24,433 bases of DNA, taken from JBFEUI01 sp041547565. GTDB taxonomy: Bacteria; Pseudomonadota; Gammaproteobacteria; Thiohalomonadales; Thiohalomonadaceae. Shown here in pieces: positions 1 through 6,949 of this stretch. Location of the stretch: contig JBFEUI010000036.1 in NCBI GenBank assembly GCA_041547565.1, positions 1-24,433 on the forward strand, read 5' to 3'. The stretch's first letter is position 1. Every line of letters begins with the position of its first letter. Below the pieces are notes generated by a model that had not been told where the DNA came from, ran no database searches, and was given only the letters and a program-made list of their open reading frames with translations. Made by a program: the position numbers and the translations under genes.

Positions 1-841
1 GGAGCATGCTGATTAAAATTTCCACCTTGTGGAGGGGCATTTCCGTTTTTTCAGCCAAGGCGTAGGCATTTTGGTAGGCCCACAATCCCTTCCGGGGATC
101 CACGTTAACGCTGTAGGCCAGGCCGATGCTGTACTGCGCAGGGGCGTCCATCGTCATCTCATAGCTGCCGTTGGTGGTGTTCCACTTGAAGGCGTCCATG
201 TCCTGCTGACTGACATAGGAGAAGCCCAGACGCAGTGCATCGCTCTGCTGGTAGATGGCACCGAATGAGGCGCCGAAACCGTATGCCTGGTTTTGCGGCA
301 ACTGGAAGTTGCTGTTGTACATCGCCAGGCTCTGGTAATCGATGTTGAGGGCGGCGCCGAGCGACAGTTTGTCACTGGCCTGGTAGGCAAAGCCCGGGGC
401 GATCTTGTAGAACTGCTTGGTGGTCACCACAGGCTGGTCACCCGGTGCCGGCGTGATATCGTCAAAGTCCACGCCCATGCCGGAGAGACCGGCCATGCCC
501 AGGCCGAATGTCATTCCGCCCTCACCGCGAAAGGCCAGTGCACCCGAAGGGATGAGATAGAGATCGGAGTCGCTGTCCACATCATTGGCCTTGCGCGGCG
601 GATTGAGAAAGCCAAACCCCATATCGGCCCGGAACTCGTCCATCTCGATCACTGCCAGGCCGGCCGGATTGGTCAGCACGGTACCGGCATCCTGCGGTGC
701 GGCGGTAATGGCACCTGCCATGCCCCACTGGGTGGCGGTGACGCCGAGCATTTGATCGCCATTGGTTGCGTGGGCGACGGACGCGCATAGACCCAGTCCA
801 ATTGCGCCCGTAACCCCTTTCATTACAGATTTGCTGCTCAT
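1..841 (-). CDS. FadL/OmpP1/TodX-family outer-membrane protein (partial, 3' end outside window)
   Basis: The reading frame starts at the ATG at 841, preceded by an AAGGGGGG ribosome site, and stays open to the window edge (about 280 residues). It begins with a signal peptide ending near 'ASVAHA', then the family's mature N-terminus 'TNGDQMLG' and a 'GMAGA...NPAGLA' segment typical of the FadL hatch region. The middle alternates short beta-strand stretches, as in a 14-stranded barrel. The family moves long-chain fatty acids or aromatic hydrocarbons across the outer membrane. The substrate cannot be told here. The last roughly 35 residues visible, after 'SIGLAY', do not look like the usual following strand; this may be divergence or a sequence artefact at the contig end. 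The cytochrome gene lies 41 nt upstream on the same strand, so the two may be co-transcribed. Confidence 0.85.
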   Translation of the reverse strand, partial: MSSKSVMKGVTGAIGLGLCASVAHATNGDQMLGVTATQWGMAGAITAAPQDAGTVLTNPAGLAVIEMDEFRADMGFGFLNPPRKANDVDSDSDLYLIPSGALAFRGEGGMTFGLGMAGLSGMGVDFDDITPAPGDQPVVTTKQFYKIAPGFAYQASDKLSLGAALNIDYQSLAMYNSNFQLPQNQAYGFGASFGAIYQQSDALRLGFSYVSQQDMDAFKWNTTNGSYEMTMDAPAQYSIGLAYSVNVDPRKGLWAYQNAYALAEKTEMPLHKVEILISML

Positions 842-882
842 GGTGTTCCCCCCTTATTGATCAAGTGATAATTATTTTTTTG

Positions 883-1497
883 TTAGCGCAGGTATGGTGT
901 TTGACCCGGCACGCCGCGGAAGGTGGCGTGGCAGGCAATACAGCCATTGGTGATTTTGTCGAGGTAGCCGGCAGCCTCGTGCATGTTGCCTGTTTCCGCC
1001 GCTTCGGCCAGACGCAGTGCGTTACCCTCCACTGTGTCATTGAACGGTACCAGTGCAGAAACCATCTCGTTGTTGACATGTTCCAGTTTTAGATACGGTA
1101 ACAAGCCGCCGCGCGGCAGACGGTGATTGGCCAGGCGCCGTGCGGCACCGGCGGCCTGTTCGGCGTTGTCGGTGAGTAGGCCGGTCACCATGCTTTGATA
1201 GTCAGACATCACCTCGTGCATGACCTGACGCAGTGTGATGGTGTCGCTGCGGCGGTTGTGCTGTGAGTAGATGCGCAGCAGTGCCGCCTTGTTTTGCGGC
1301 GAGAGTGCCTTGACCTTCTGCTGCTTCTCCGGTGTCATCATGCCGATCTGCTTTTGCATAAGCTGTTTGAGTTGCGCCATGTTGTTGGCCTCTTCAGCCA
1401 TTACCGTGCTGCAAAGCGACAGGGTGGTTACAGCAATGATTCGACGCATGAATGTCCACGAAAATCTGCTGCTGATATTGCGTGCTGTTGTGTTCAC
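883..1497 (-). CDS. Single-haem c-type cytochrome, c'/c556-like, periplasmic
   Basis: The protein of 204 residues has a basic N-terminus, a hydrophobic stretch 'IIAVTTLSLCSTVMA' and a likely cleavage site before 'EEANN'. It is predicted mostly helical, with one haem-binding CxxCH (residues 186-190, CIACH) close to the C-terminus. A four-helix body with C-terminal haem attachment is the layout of class II cytochromes (c' and c556). A 'FRG' follows the haem site. I chose the GTG at 1497 because a perfect GGAGG lies 5 nt upstream. An ATG at 1515 has no ribosome site and lies upstream of that GGAGG; an ATG at 1449 starts just before the hydrophobic core and has only a weak site. The role is likely electron transfer or binding of a small gas; the partner is unknown. 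It diverges from ompR and shares its regulatory region. Confidence 0.8.
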   Translation of the reverse strand: MNTTARNISSRFSWTFMRRIIAVTTLSLCSTVMAEEANNMAQLKQLMQKQIGMMTPEKQQKVKALSPQNKAALLRIYSQHNRRSDTITLRQVMHEVMSDYQSMVTGLLTDNAEQAAGAARRLANHRLPRGGLLPYLKLEHVNNEMVSALVPFNDTVEGNALRLAEAAETGNMHEAAGYLDKITNGCIACHATFRGVPGQTPYLR

Positions 1498-1595
1498 AGT
1501 TACCTCCGAATGCATTTGTTTTTTGTCTAACTGCTGTTAGTGTTAGCATGAGGTTTCAACATACCGCCTGACTGTTGCCATGCAATTTCGATTGC

Positions 1596-1630
1596 GTAAC
1601 AAGGCGTTACCGGTTGTTACAAATTGTTTC
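1596..1630 (+). promoter_or_regulatory. Four GTTAC-like words at exact 10-bp spacing; candidate OmpR operator
   Basis: GTAAC (1596), GTTAC (1606), GTTAC (1616) and GTTTC (1626) follow each other with 10-bp periodicity on one face of the helix, 23 bp upstream of the ompR start. Characterised enterobacterial OmpR sites are tandem 10-bp half-sites containing GTTAC or GNAAC cores. This is therefore a plausible autoregulatory site that could also act on the divergent cytochrome gene. The match was made by eye and no promoter hexamers are clear nearby. Confidence 0.5.
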
Positions 1631-1652
1631 GTTCGACGTGAGGGGAAGGGCA

Positions 1653-2354
1653 ATGCAAGAGACACAGGAACATCTTCTGGTCGTTGATGACGATGCCTCC
1701 CTGCGTGCTTTGCTGGTGCGTTACCTGACGGAAAACGGTTACCGGGTCAGTGGCGCCGCCGATGGCAGGGAGATGAAACAGACCCTTGCCGCCGGGGACA
1801 TAGACCTTGTTATTCTCGACCTGATGCTGCCAGGTGAAGACGGCCTTTCTCTTGCAAAAAAACTGCGTGGTGATGGTGACCTGCCCGTTATCATGATCTC
1901 AGCACGCGGCGATGATGTGGATCGGATCGTGGGACTGGAGGTCGGTGCCGATGACTATATCGCCAAGCCGTTCAACCCTCGTGAGCTGTTGGCCAGAATT
2001 CGTGCGGTGATGCGTCGTCATAACATGCAGAACCGCTCGGCAGCAGGCATGCTGGTCAGCTTCGGTCCTTTCCAGCTTGATCTGGAGCGTCACCAGTTAT
2101 CCCGTAACGGAGAATCCATATCGTTGACCACCGGCGAGTTTTCGCTGTTGCGGGTGCTTACCGAGCACCCCAACAAGGTGATGGAGCGTGATGCGTTGCT
2201 CAACCATCTTAAAGGTTATGAGCGCAACCCTTTCGACCGGAGTATTGATGTGCGCGTCACGCGCCTGCGGCGCAAGATAGAAGCCGATCCGTCCAATCCC
2301 GTCTATATCCGTACCGTGTGGGGCGAGGGCTATATGTTCTGCCCCGATGCGTGA
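1653..2354 (+). CDS. ompR: OmpR-type response regulator
   Basis: The protein is 233 residues, the usual length for OmpR. The receiver domain (about 6-120) has the acidic pocket D12-D13-D14, phosphoacceptor D56 in 'LDLMLPGEDG', and 'KPFNPRELLARIRAV' with the conserved lysine. The C-terminal winged-helix domain (about 140-230) has 'LTTGEFSLLRVL', 'RSIDVRVTRLRRKIE' and 'VWGEGYMF', close to enterobacterial OmpR. The ATG at 1653 is preceded by AGGGGAAGGG; the frame extends upstream to 1575 but has no ribosome site there. The cognate sensor kinase begins 21 nt downstream. It presumably controls envelope genes in response to osmotic or acid stress; the actual regulon cannot be read here. The phased words at 1596-1630 suggest it regulates itself. 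Confidence 0.95.
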   Translation: MQETQEHLLVVDDDASLRALLVRYLTENGYRVSGAADGREMKQTLAAGDIDLVILDLMLPGEDGLSLAKKLRGDGDLPVIMISARGDDVDRIVGLEVGADDYIAKPFNPRELLARIRAVMRRHNMQNRSAAGMLVSFGPFQLDLERHQLSRNGESISLTTGEFSLLRVLTEHPNKVMERDALLNHLKGYERNPFDRSIDVRVTRLRRKIEADPSNPVYIRTVWGEGYMFCPDA

Positions 2355-2375
2355 AGTTAGGGGTGGTTTGACGGG

Positions 2376-3692
2376 ATGAAATACAATGTTTTCAGCAAAA
2401 TCCTGATCACCATTGCTGTCGTCTCCATCCTGTTTCAGGTGTTTACCCTCAGCGTGATTACCTTTCTGATGCTGGCGCCGCTGGGGCACCGCTCGGCTGA
2501 TGATCTGGTTGTCATTATGAAAGAAACGGCACGCCAGTGGGACAGCCTTCCCGCTGAACAGCGGGCGCCGTTCGTGACACAACAATGGCGGAAAAATCGT
2601 ATCAGGGTCTCCAATGACCTGTCACCTTTGAAACCCTCCGACAGCCTGTTGCCTTACCTGCTGTTCGTTGAGTTGTCACTGCGCGGTATGGTCAGCCCCT
2701 CTACACAACTGCTGATAAGTCATGACGAGCAGGGCGATGCGTGGTACTGGGCGGACATGCCGGTGACAGACGGAGTGCTCAGAATCGGCTTTCCCCGTGA
2801 TCGTATCGGCGTGCAACCCCCCTTTGCCCTGTTTATCGTGTTCAGTGTCGGCAGTCTGGTGATCCTGCTCACAGCAGTTGTACTGGCGCGACGCATCAGC
2901 CTGCCGTTGGAGCAACTGTCCAGTGCGGCACGAAATATCGGCAAGGGTGACTGGCCGGAACCGCTGCCTGAGCGGGGGCCTGAGGAAATGGCCTCGCTAA
3001 CCCGCACCTTCAATCACATGTCCCAGCAGGTACAGCAGTTGCTCGCCAATCGCACAACGATGCTGGCGGGCATTTCCCATGACCTGCGCACGCCGCTGGC
3101 GCGCATGCAACTGGCGCTGGCGATGCTGCCCGAGGACACCGATCGCGAATTGCGCGACGGCATGGAGCGGGATATGAATGAAATGAACAGTCTGATTGCG
3201 CAGTTTCTTGAGGTCAGTCGCGGACTGGGAGAGCGGCACAGGGAAGTGGTCGACATCAGGGAAGCGCTGGGAGATCTGGCCGATGACGCCCGGCGCAGTG
3301 GTGCCGAGATCCACCGGGAGGATCGTGGCAGCTGCCTGCGCCGGCTCAACCGCATGGCATTGTGCCGTATTGTTTCCAACCTGCTGGATAATGCGATTCG
3401 TTACGGTGCACAGTCAGCTGTTGATATCGACTACCGTTGCAGCGCACAGGGGGTGACCATCACTATCGCCGATCGCGGCCCCGGCATCCCGGAGGACAAG
3501 CGCGAGGCGATCTTTGATCCCTTTTACCGCCTGGAGCGTTCGCGTAACACCCAGACCGGCGGCAGTGGCCTTGGCCTGGCCATTGCCCGACAACTTGCCG
3601 AGGCCAACGGCTGGCTGATAGCGCTCACCGCGCGCGAGGGTGGCGGTACTGAGGCCATTGTTACGCTGCCTGATGAGAGGGGTGAAGAATGA
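2376..3692 (+). CDS. envZ: EnvZ-type sensor histidine kinase
   Basis: The protein is 438 residues. Two membrane segments (about 9-33 and 150-171) bracket a periplasmic loop of roughly 115 residues. A HAMP linker follows (about 172-225). The dimerisation/phosphotransfer helix carries H235 in 'GISHDLRTPLARMQLA', nearly the EnvZ H-box. The ATP-binding domain has an N-box 'NLLDNAIRYG', G1 'DRGPGIPEDKREAIFDPFYRLE' and G2 'GGSGLGLAIARQLAEA', so all kinase motifs are intact. Its partner is the OmpR encoded just upstream. The stop overlaps the next ATG in an ATGA, so the small gene downstream is translationally coupled. Confidence 0.95.
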   Translation: MKYNVFSKILITIAVVSILFQVFTLSVITFLMLAPLGHRSADDLVVIMKETARQWDSLPAEQRAPFVTQQWRKNRIRVSNDLSPLKPSDSLLPYLLFVELSLRGMVSPSTQLLISHDEQGDAWYWADMPVTDGVLRIGFPRDRIGVQPPFALFIVFSVGSLVILLTAVVLARRISLPLEQLSSAARNIGKGDWPEPLPERGPEEMASLTRTFNHMSQQVQQLLANRTTMLAGISHDLRTPLARMQLALAMLPEDTDRELRDGMERDMNEMNSLIAQFLEVSRGLGERHREVVDIREALGDLADDARRSGAEIHREDRGSCLRRLNRMALCRIVSNLLDNAIRYGAQSAVDIDYRCSAQGVTITIADRGPGIPEDKREAIFDPFYRLERSRNTQTGGSGLGLAIARQLAEANGWLIALTAREGGGTEAIVTLPDERGEE

Positions 3693-3958
3693 GTTACACC
3701 ATAGCAGCAACCATTACCTGCCTGCTTCTCGCTGCGCTGATCTTTTTTATCGTGTTGCGCCGGGCCATCGATAAAAGTGTGCGCGCGGTGAAAACCGCCG
3801 AGACGACGATTCCGCCTGAGCACGTGCAGTGTTTCTCCTGCGGCATGGTGGTGCCGATGGACAAGGCGCTGGAGAAGAAGGGGCGTTATTTCTGCGGTGT
3901 GAAGCGCAATGATCGCAACGGTAATCCGATAGTGCGTGAGTCGCTTGAAAATGAGTGA
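3689..3958 (+). CDS. Small single-pass membrane protein with a CxxC zinc-ribbon-like tail
   Basis: The protein is 89 residues. The N-terminal hydrophobic helix spans about 4-24, followed by a basic 'LRRAIDKSVRAVK' that favours a cytoplasmic C-terminus. The tail carries 'QCFSCGMVVP' and, about 20 residues later, 'YFCG', a three-cysteine arrangement like small treble-clef or zinc-ribbon proteins (PP0621-like layout). A fourth cysteine ligand is not visible. The gene starts inside the envZ stop codon (ATGA overlap), so it is part of the ompR-envZ operon. Function is unknown. The context suggests a regulator or partner of the sensor, which is inference. Confidence 0.75.
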   Translation: MSYTIAATITCLLLAALIFFIVLRRAIDKSVRAVKTAETTIPPEHVQCFSCGMVVPMDKALEKKGRYFCGVKRNDRNGNPIVRESLENE

Positions 3959-3993
3959 AGTGTGGCGGACTAACGCCTGTTTGAGTACAAATA

Positions 3994-4019
3994 CCGTGCG
4001 CCCCGAACAGGGCGCACGG
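3994..4019 (-). terminator. Convergent intrinsic terminator-like hairpin
   Basis: A perfect 10-bp stem (3994-4003 with 4010-4019) closes a 6-nt loop. It lies between the small membrane-protein gene and the oppositely oriented Rossmann gene. Reading on the minus strand it is followed by TATTTGT, a weak U-rich tract, so it fits best as the end of the minus-strand gene, but could serve both sides. Confidence 0.6.
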
Positions 4020-4027
4020 CGAAAGGC

Positions 4028-4795
4028 TCAGCTGCGGATGGAACGGAGCTTTGCCACTTCCAGTCCAAATTGATCAGCCTGTTCGAGGGCACGGGCCAGG
4101 CGTGCCGGTGCCGAGCGCCCCATGCACTTGTGCCGCAGGTCGCCGTTAATCGCCTCGACCATGCCGTCGATAAGCTTCTCACGGTCAAGTTCCCTGCCGA
4201 TGAGCTTGAACTGTATATCCATGACATCATTGGCCACGGCGCGTGCCAGTTCCTGGTGCCGGTTCCACAGCACATCGACATCCGCGCCTTCCGGCAGTTC
4301 AAGGCCGGCGACATTGGTGGTGACGATATAGACGTTCTTGCGCACCAGTTCGAACAGCATCTCATCGTCGCTGCCCACCTCCCACACGGGAATATCCAGT
4401 GTCTCCAGCGCCTTTTCGATCAGGCCGGCAGATGCGCCGTATACCGGTGAGGGCACCAGTACCTTGTAGTCCTGGCCTTTTTTCTTTTCGAACCAGACGG
4501 AAATGACGGTGGGATGATTGAGGCCGTGGCGTTCCCAGTCGCGTGGCAGCAGCTCGTTCTGCAGCAGTGCCAGGCGCTCTTTCCATGCCTCCGGGATCTG
4601 TGCCAGCACAGGGTGCAGGTCGGCCTCGCCCACCGCAACCAGAACCAGCGCAGGTGGGACCAACGCCTTGGCGACGGCGTTGACATCCATGGTGCGTGTA
4701 ACGGGAAAAATGGGGTGACCCAGTTTTAGAAAACCGCGGGTGAAAACGCCCGACATCTCGCCGGTGCCAATGACAACAATGGGTTCCAGATCCAT
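4028..4795 (-). CDS. Rossmann-fold NAD(P)-binding protein, ketopantoate-reductase-like, function unknown
   Basis: The protein is 255 residues. The N-terminus has the beta-alpha-beta pattern 'IVVIGTGEMSGVFTRGFLKLGH', a dinucleotide-binding glycine motif (GxGxxxG variant). Further strands 'ALVLVAVGE' and the later segment 'NVYIVTTNVAGLELPEG' resemble the layout of 2-dehydropantoate reductase or 6-phosphogluconate-dehydrogenase-like folds, with a helical C-terminal half. I do not see enough of the ketopantoate reductase catalytic lysine/glutamate pattern to call it panE. It has its own GGAG ribosome site upstream of the ATG at 4795. The cobalamin genes end 90 nt upstream on the same strand, so read-through from the B12 operon is possible. 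Confidence 0.6.
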   Translation of the reverse strand: MDLEPIVVIGTGEMSGVFTRGFLKLGHPIFPVTRTMDVNAVAKALVPPALVLVAVGEADLHPVLAQIPEAWKERLALLQNELLPRDWERHGLNHPTVISVWFEKKKGQDYKVLVPSPVYGASAGLIEKALETLDIPVWEVGSDDEMLFELVRKNVYIVTTNVAGLELPEGADVDVLWNRHQELARAVANDVMDIQFKLIGRELDREKLIDGMVEAINGDLRHKCMGRSAPARLARALEQADQFGLEVAKLRSIRS

Positions 4796-4885
4796 TACAA
4801 CGCTCCTGCAATGTTTATGTATGTGATGTAGTGGAATTGCGTGAATTCATTCTAGCGTATCGCTGTGCCGTTGTTGAACCGGGCG

Positions 4886-5476
4886 TCAGAATTCGATTCC
4901 CGACTGGGCCCTGATGCCGGCCTTGAATGCGTGTTTTATCTCTTTCATTTCGGTGACAGTGTCTGCCATATCGAGCAGTTCGGCCGGTGCCCCGCGGCCG
5001 GTGACGATGACGTGCTGTTGCGGTGGTCGCTGTCGCAGGGCATCCAGCACCTGCGCCAGCGGTAGGTAGCGGTATTTGAGTACAATATTCAACTCATCCA
5101 GCACGACAAGCTGGATGTCCGGGGCGCTCAGCAACGCCAGTGCCTGTTGCCAGCCTCTGGCTGCGGCCGCCTCATCCCTCTCCCGGCTCTGGGTATCCCA
5201 GGTAAACCCCTCGCCCATAACATGAAAGCTGACCTCGGGAAAACGACGGAAGAAGGCCTCCTCGCCAGTGCTGTCGCGCCCCTTGATAAATTGCACGATA
5301 CCGACCTTCATGCCGTGACCGAGCGCGCGCGCCGCTACCCCGAAGGCGGCCGAACTTTTGCCCTTGCCGTTGCCGGTGTTGACGATGAGCACGCCGCGCT
5401 CCTGGCTGGCCTGACGGATATTCTCGTCGATGATCGCCTTTTTGCGTGCCATGCGTGTGCGGTGTGTATCGTTCAT
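4886..5476 (-). CDS. cobO: CobA/CobO/BtuR-type corrinoid adenosyltransferase
   Basis: The protein is 196 residues. The P-loop 'NTGNGKGKSSAAFG' (about 33-46) is the family signature, followed by 'VGIVQFIKG', 'VLDELNIVLKYRYL' (Walker-B-like) and 'HVIVTGRGAP'. The enzyme transfers the 5'-deoxyadenosyl group of ATP to the reduced cobalt of cobinamide, cobyrinate diamide or cobalamin in the cytoplasm. The C-terminus 'HAFKAGIRAQSGIEF' matches the family end. It overlaps btuF by 4 nt (ATGA), so it is translated from the same mRNA. It is the last gene of the riboswitch-led operon and one of two unrelated adenosyltransferases there. Confidence 0.95.
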   Translation of the reverse strand: MNDTHRTRMARKKAIIDENIRQASQERGVLIVNTGNGKGKSSAAFGVAARALGHGMKVGIVQFIKGRDSTGEEAFFRRFPEVSFHVMGEGFTWDTQSRERDEAAAARGWQQALALLSAPDIQLVVLDELNIVLKYRYLPLAQVLDALRQRPPQQHVIVTGRGAPAELLDMADTVTEMKEIKHAFKAGIRAQSGIEF

Positions 5477-6276
5477 GGTCGCAGCCAGGCGTTGCGGTGT
5501 GTCTGTAGCTCCTCCAGCCCGTCGAGGATGACCGGTGCGGGGTGAAGAAACTTCTCACCGTCGAGGTTGATGATGCGTAGCGGCGTTTCCGGTTTGATCA
5601 GCTGGCACTGCGGGTTGCTGCTGCGCTCGAAAATAAACAGCAGTTCCGGCTTGAGTTCGTCGATGAGCCGGTTCAGGGTGGCAATCTCCTCACCGGCCCT
5701 GATATGGCGGATTTTATCCACCGTCTCGACCACATGAAAACCTGCCTGTGTAAACAGCTCGCTCAGCCATCGTTTTTTGCCGAAGGAGTAGGGCATGCCG
5801 GAGCATGAGGAGAGCAACAGTACGCGCCGGCCGCCGCCACCGATTCGTGCGCTTGCCTCGCGCCATTGTCGGCTGAAACGCTGCACCCGCTGTTGACCGT
5901 CCGCCAGGGCGGCAGCGCTGGCCATAATGCGCAGGTTTTCCTCGACCTGGTTCATGCTGTCAAAGCCGTGCAGGCGATGGGCTGTGGCACCTTCCGGCGT
6001 CATGGTGGCGATGCGCTCGCCCCCGGTCCAGTCTGAGGTGAAGATGAGATCGGGATCCAGGGAGGCGATGGCCTCGGCATCGGGATCGAGGATTCCGCCG
6101 GTGCGGGGCCGCTCCAGTTGATCGTAGCGGCTGACGCCGACGATGCACGATTCCAGCCCCAGCCACTGCAGGCTTTTGGTAATGTAGGGTGACTGGCTGA
6201 TGATGCGCGGACATTCGGCCTCTGCGGCGTGTACCGTGCTGAACAACAGAATGGTGAAAAACAGCAGAGTTCTCAT
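5473..6276 (-). CDS. btuF: BtuF-like periplasmic cobalamin-binding protein
   Basis: The protein is 267 residues with a signal peptide 'MRTLLFFTILLFSTVHAAEA'. The body is the two-lobed class III binding-protein fold: 'RIISQSPYITKSLQWLGLESCIVGVSRYD', 'ASLDPDLIFTSD' and a long linking helix near 'NQVEENLRIMASAAAL', then the second lobe. In the family it captures B12 in the periplasm and delivers it to the BtuC permease. The btuC and btuD genes lie about 5 kb away in the same window. It overlaps cobO by 4 nt. A 113-bp gap separates it from pduO upstream, the longest gap inside this operon, with possible alternative hairpins. Confidence 0.85.
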   Translation of the reverse strand: MRTLLFFTILLFSTVHAAEAECPRIISQSPYITKSLQWLGLESCIVGVSRYDQLERPRTGGILDPDAEAIASLDPDLIFTSDWTGGERIATMTPEGATAHRLHGFDSMNQVEENLRIMASAAALADGQQRVQRFSRQWREASARIGGGGRRVLLLSSCSGMPYSFGKKRWLSELFTQAGFHVVETVDKIRHIRAGEEIATLNRLIDELKPELLFIFERSSNPQCQLIKPETPLRIINLDGEKFLHPAPVILDGLEELQTHRNAWLRP

Positions 6277-6389
6277 AATTGTCCTGTTTGGCTGTAGCTC
6301 AGTTTGTGCCGGCTACCTGATATTGTATTTGCACGGGTGAGACTGAGTAGCCTGTGTCCAACGCGGGTCGCTGTGACAGTTAAATATTT

Positions 6390-6944
6390 TCAATCCCTGT
6401 GACGTTCAGGTTGCCACAATACTTCCTGTCCCTGTTCAAAACGGCTGAGTATCCGGGCGATCACAAACAGCAGATCGGAAAGACGGTTCAGGTAGCCCAG
6501 GACACAGGGATTGACCGCCGACTCCTTGCTGAGAGAATAGACACGGCGTTCGGCACGGCGGCAGACGGTGCGCGCAAGGTGTGTGGCTGCCGCGGCCTTG
6601 CCGCCGGCAGGAAGGATGAACTCCTTGAGCATGGGAAGTTCTTCATTGTAGTCATCCAGCAATGATTCCAGCTGCGTGGTGTCCTCATCGTTGAGTATCG
6701 TCGTGCCGGGTATGGAAAGCTCGCCACCGAGATCAAACAGGGTGTGTTGTATGTTGCCGAAGATCCGGTCCATGCCTTCCGGCAGTTCATGACTTCGAAT
6801 GATGCCGATGCAGCTGTTCAGTTCATCCACGGTACCAAATGCCTCGACCCGGATATGATCCTTCTCCACCCGGGTGCCGTCGCCCAGGCCGGTGGTGCCC
6901 CGGTCGCCGGTACGCGTATAGATTTTGGAGAGTCTGTGTCCCAT
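6390..6944 (-). CDS. pduO: PduO/MMAB-type ATP:cob(I)alamin adenosyltransferase
   Basis: The protein is 184 residues. The N-terminal 'IYTRTGDRGTTGLGDG' is the family's ATP-binding signature. It is followed by 'VDELNSCIG', then 'CRRAERRVYSL' and 'YLNRLSDLLFVIAR' in the helical C-terminal half, all conserved in PduO-type trimers. It makes adenosylcobalamin from cob(I)alamin and ATP. It is not homologous to the CobO-type enzyme encoded two genes on. It starts 5 nt after the tonB stop, so the two genes are tightly coupled. Confidence 0.93.
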   Translation of the reverse strand: MGHRLSKIYTRTGDRGTTGLGDGTRVEKDHIRVEAFGTVDELNSCIGIIRSHELPEGMDRIFGNIQHTLFDLGGELSIPGTTILNDEDTTQLESLLDDYNEELPMLKEFILPAGGKAAAATHLARTVCRRAERRVYSLSKESAVNPCVLGYLNRLSDLLFVIARILSRFEQGQEVLWQPERHRD

Positions 6945-6949
6945 GCGGT

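Noticed and set aside
1575..1652. An upstream ompR start adding 26 residues
   Set aside because: No ribosome site there, it would run through the phased operator, and OmpR homologues begin at the 1653 start.
6288..6350. tRNA-like opening GGCTGTAGCTCAGTTTG
   Set aside because: The resemblance stops after the D-arm-like part; no anticodon stem, TTC arm or acceptor closing can be drawn.
6277..6389. A possible second cobalamin riboswitch before btuF
   Set aside because: No B12 box and no CCGCAACGG core are present.
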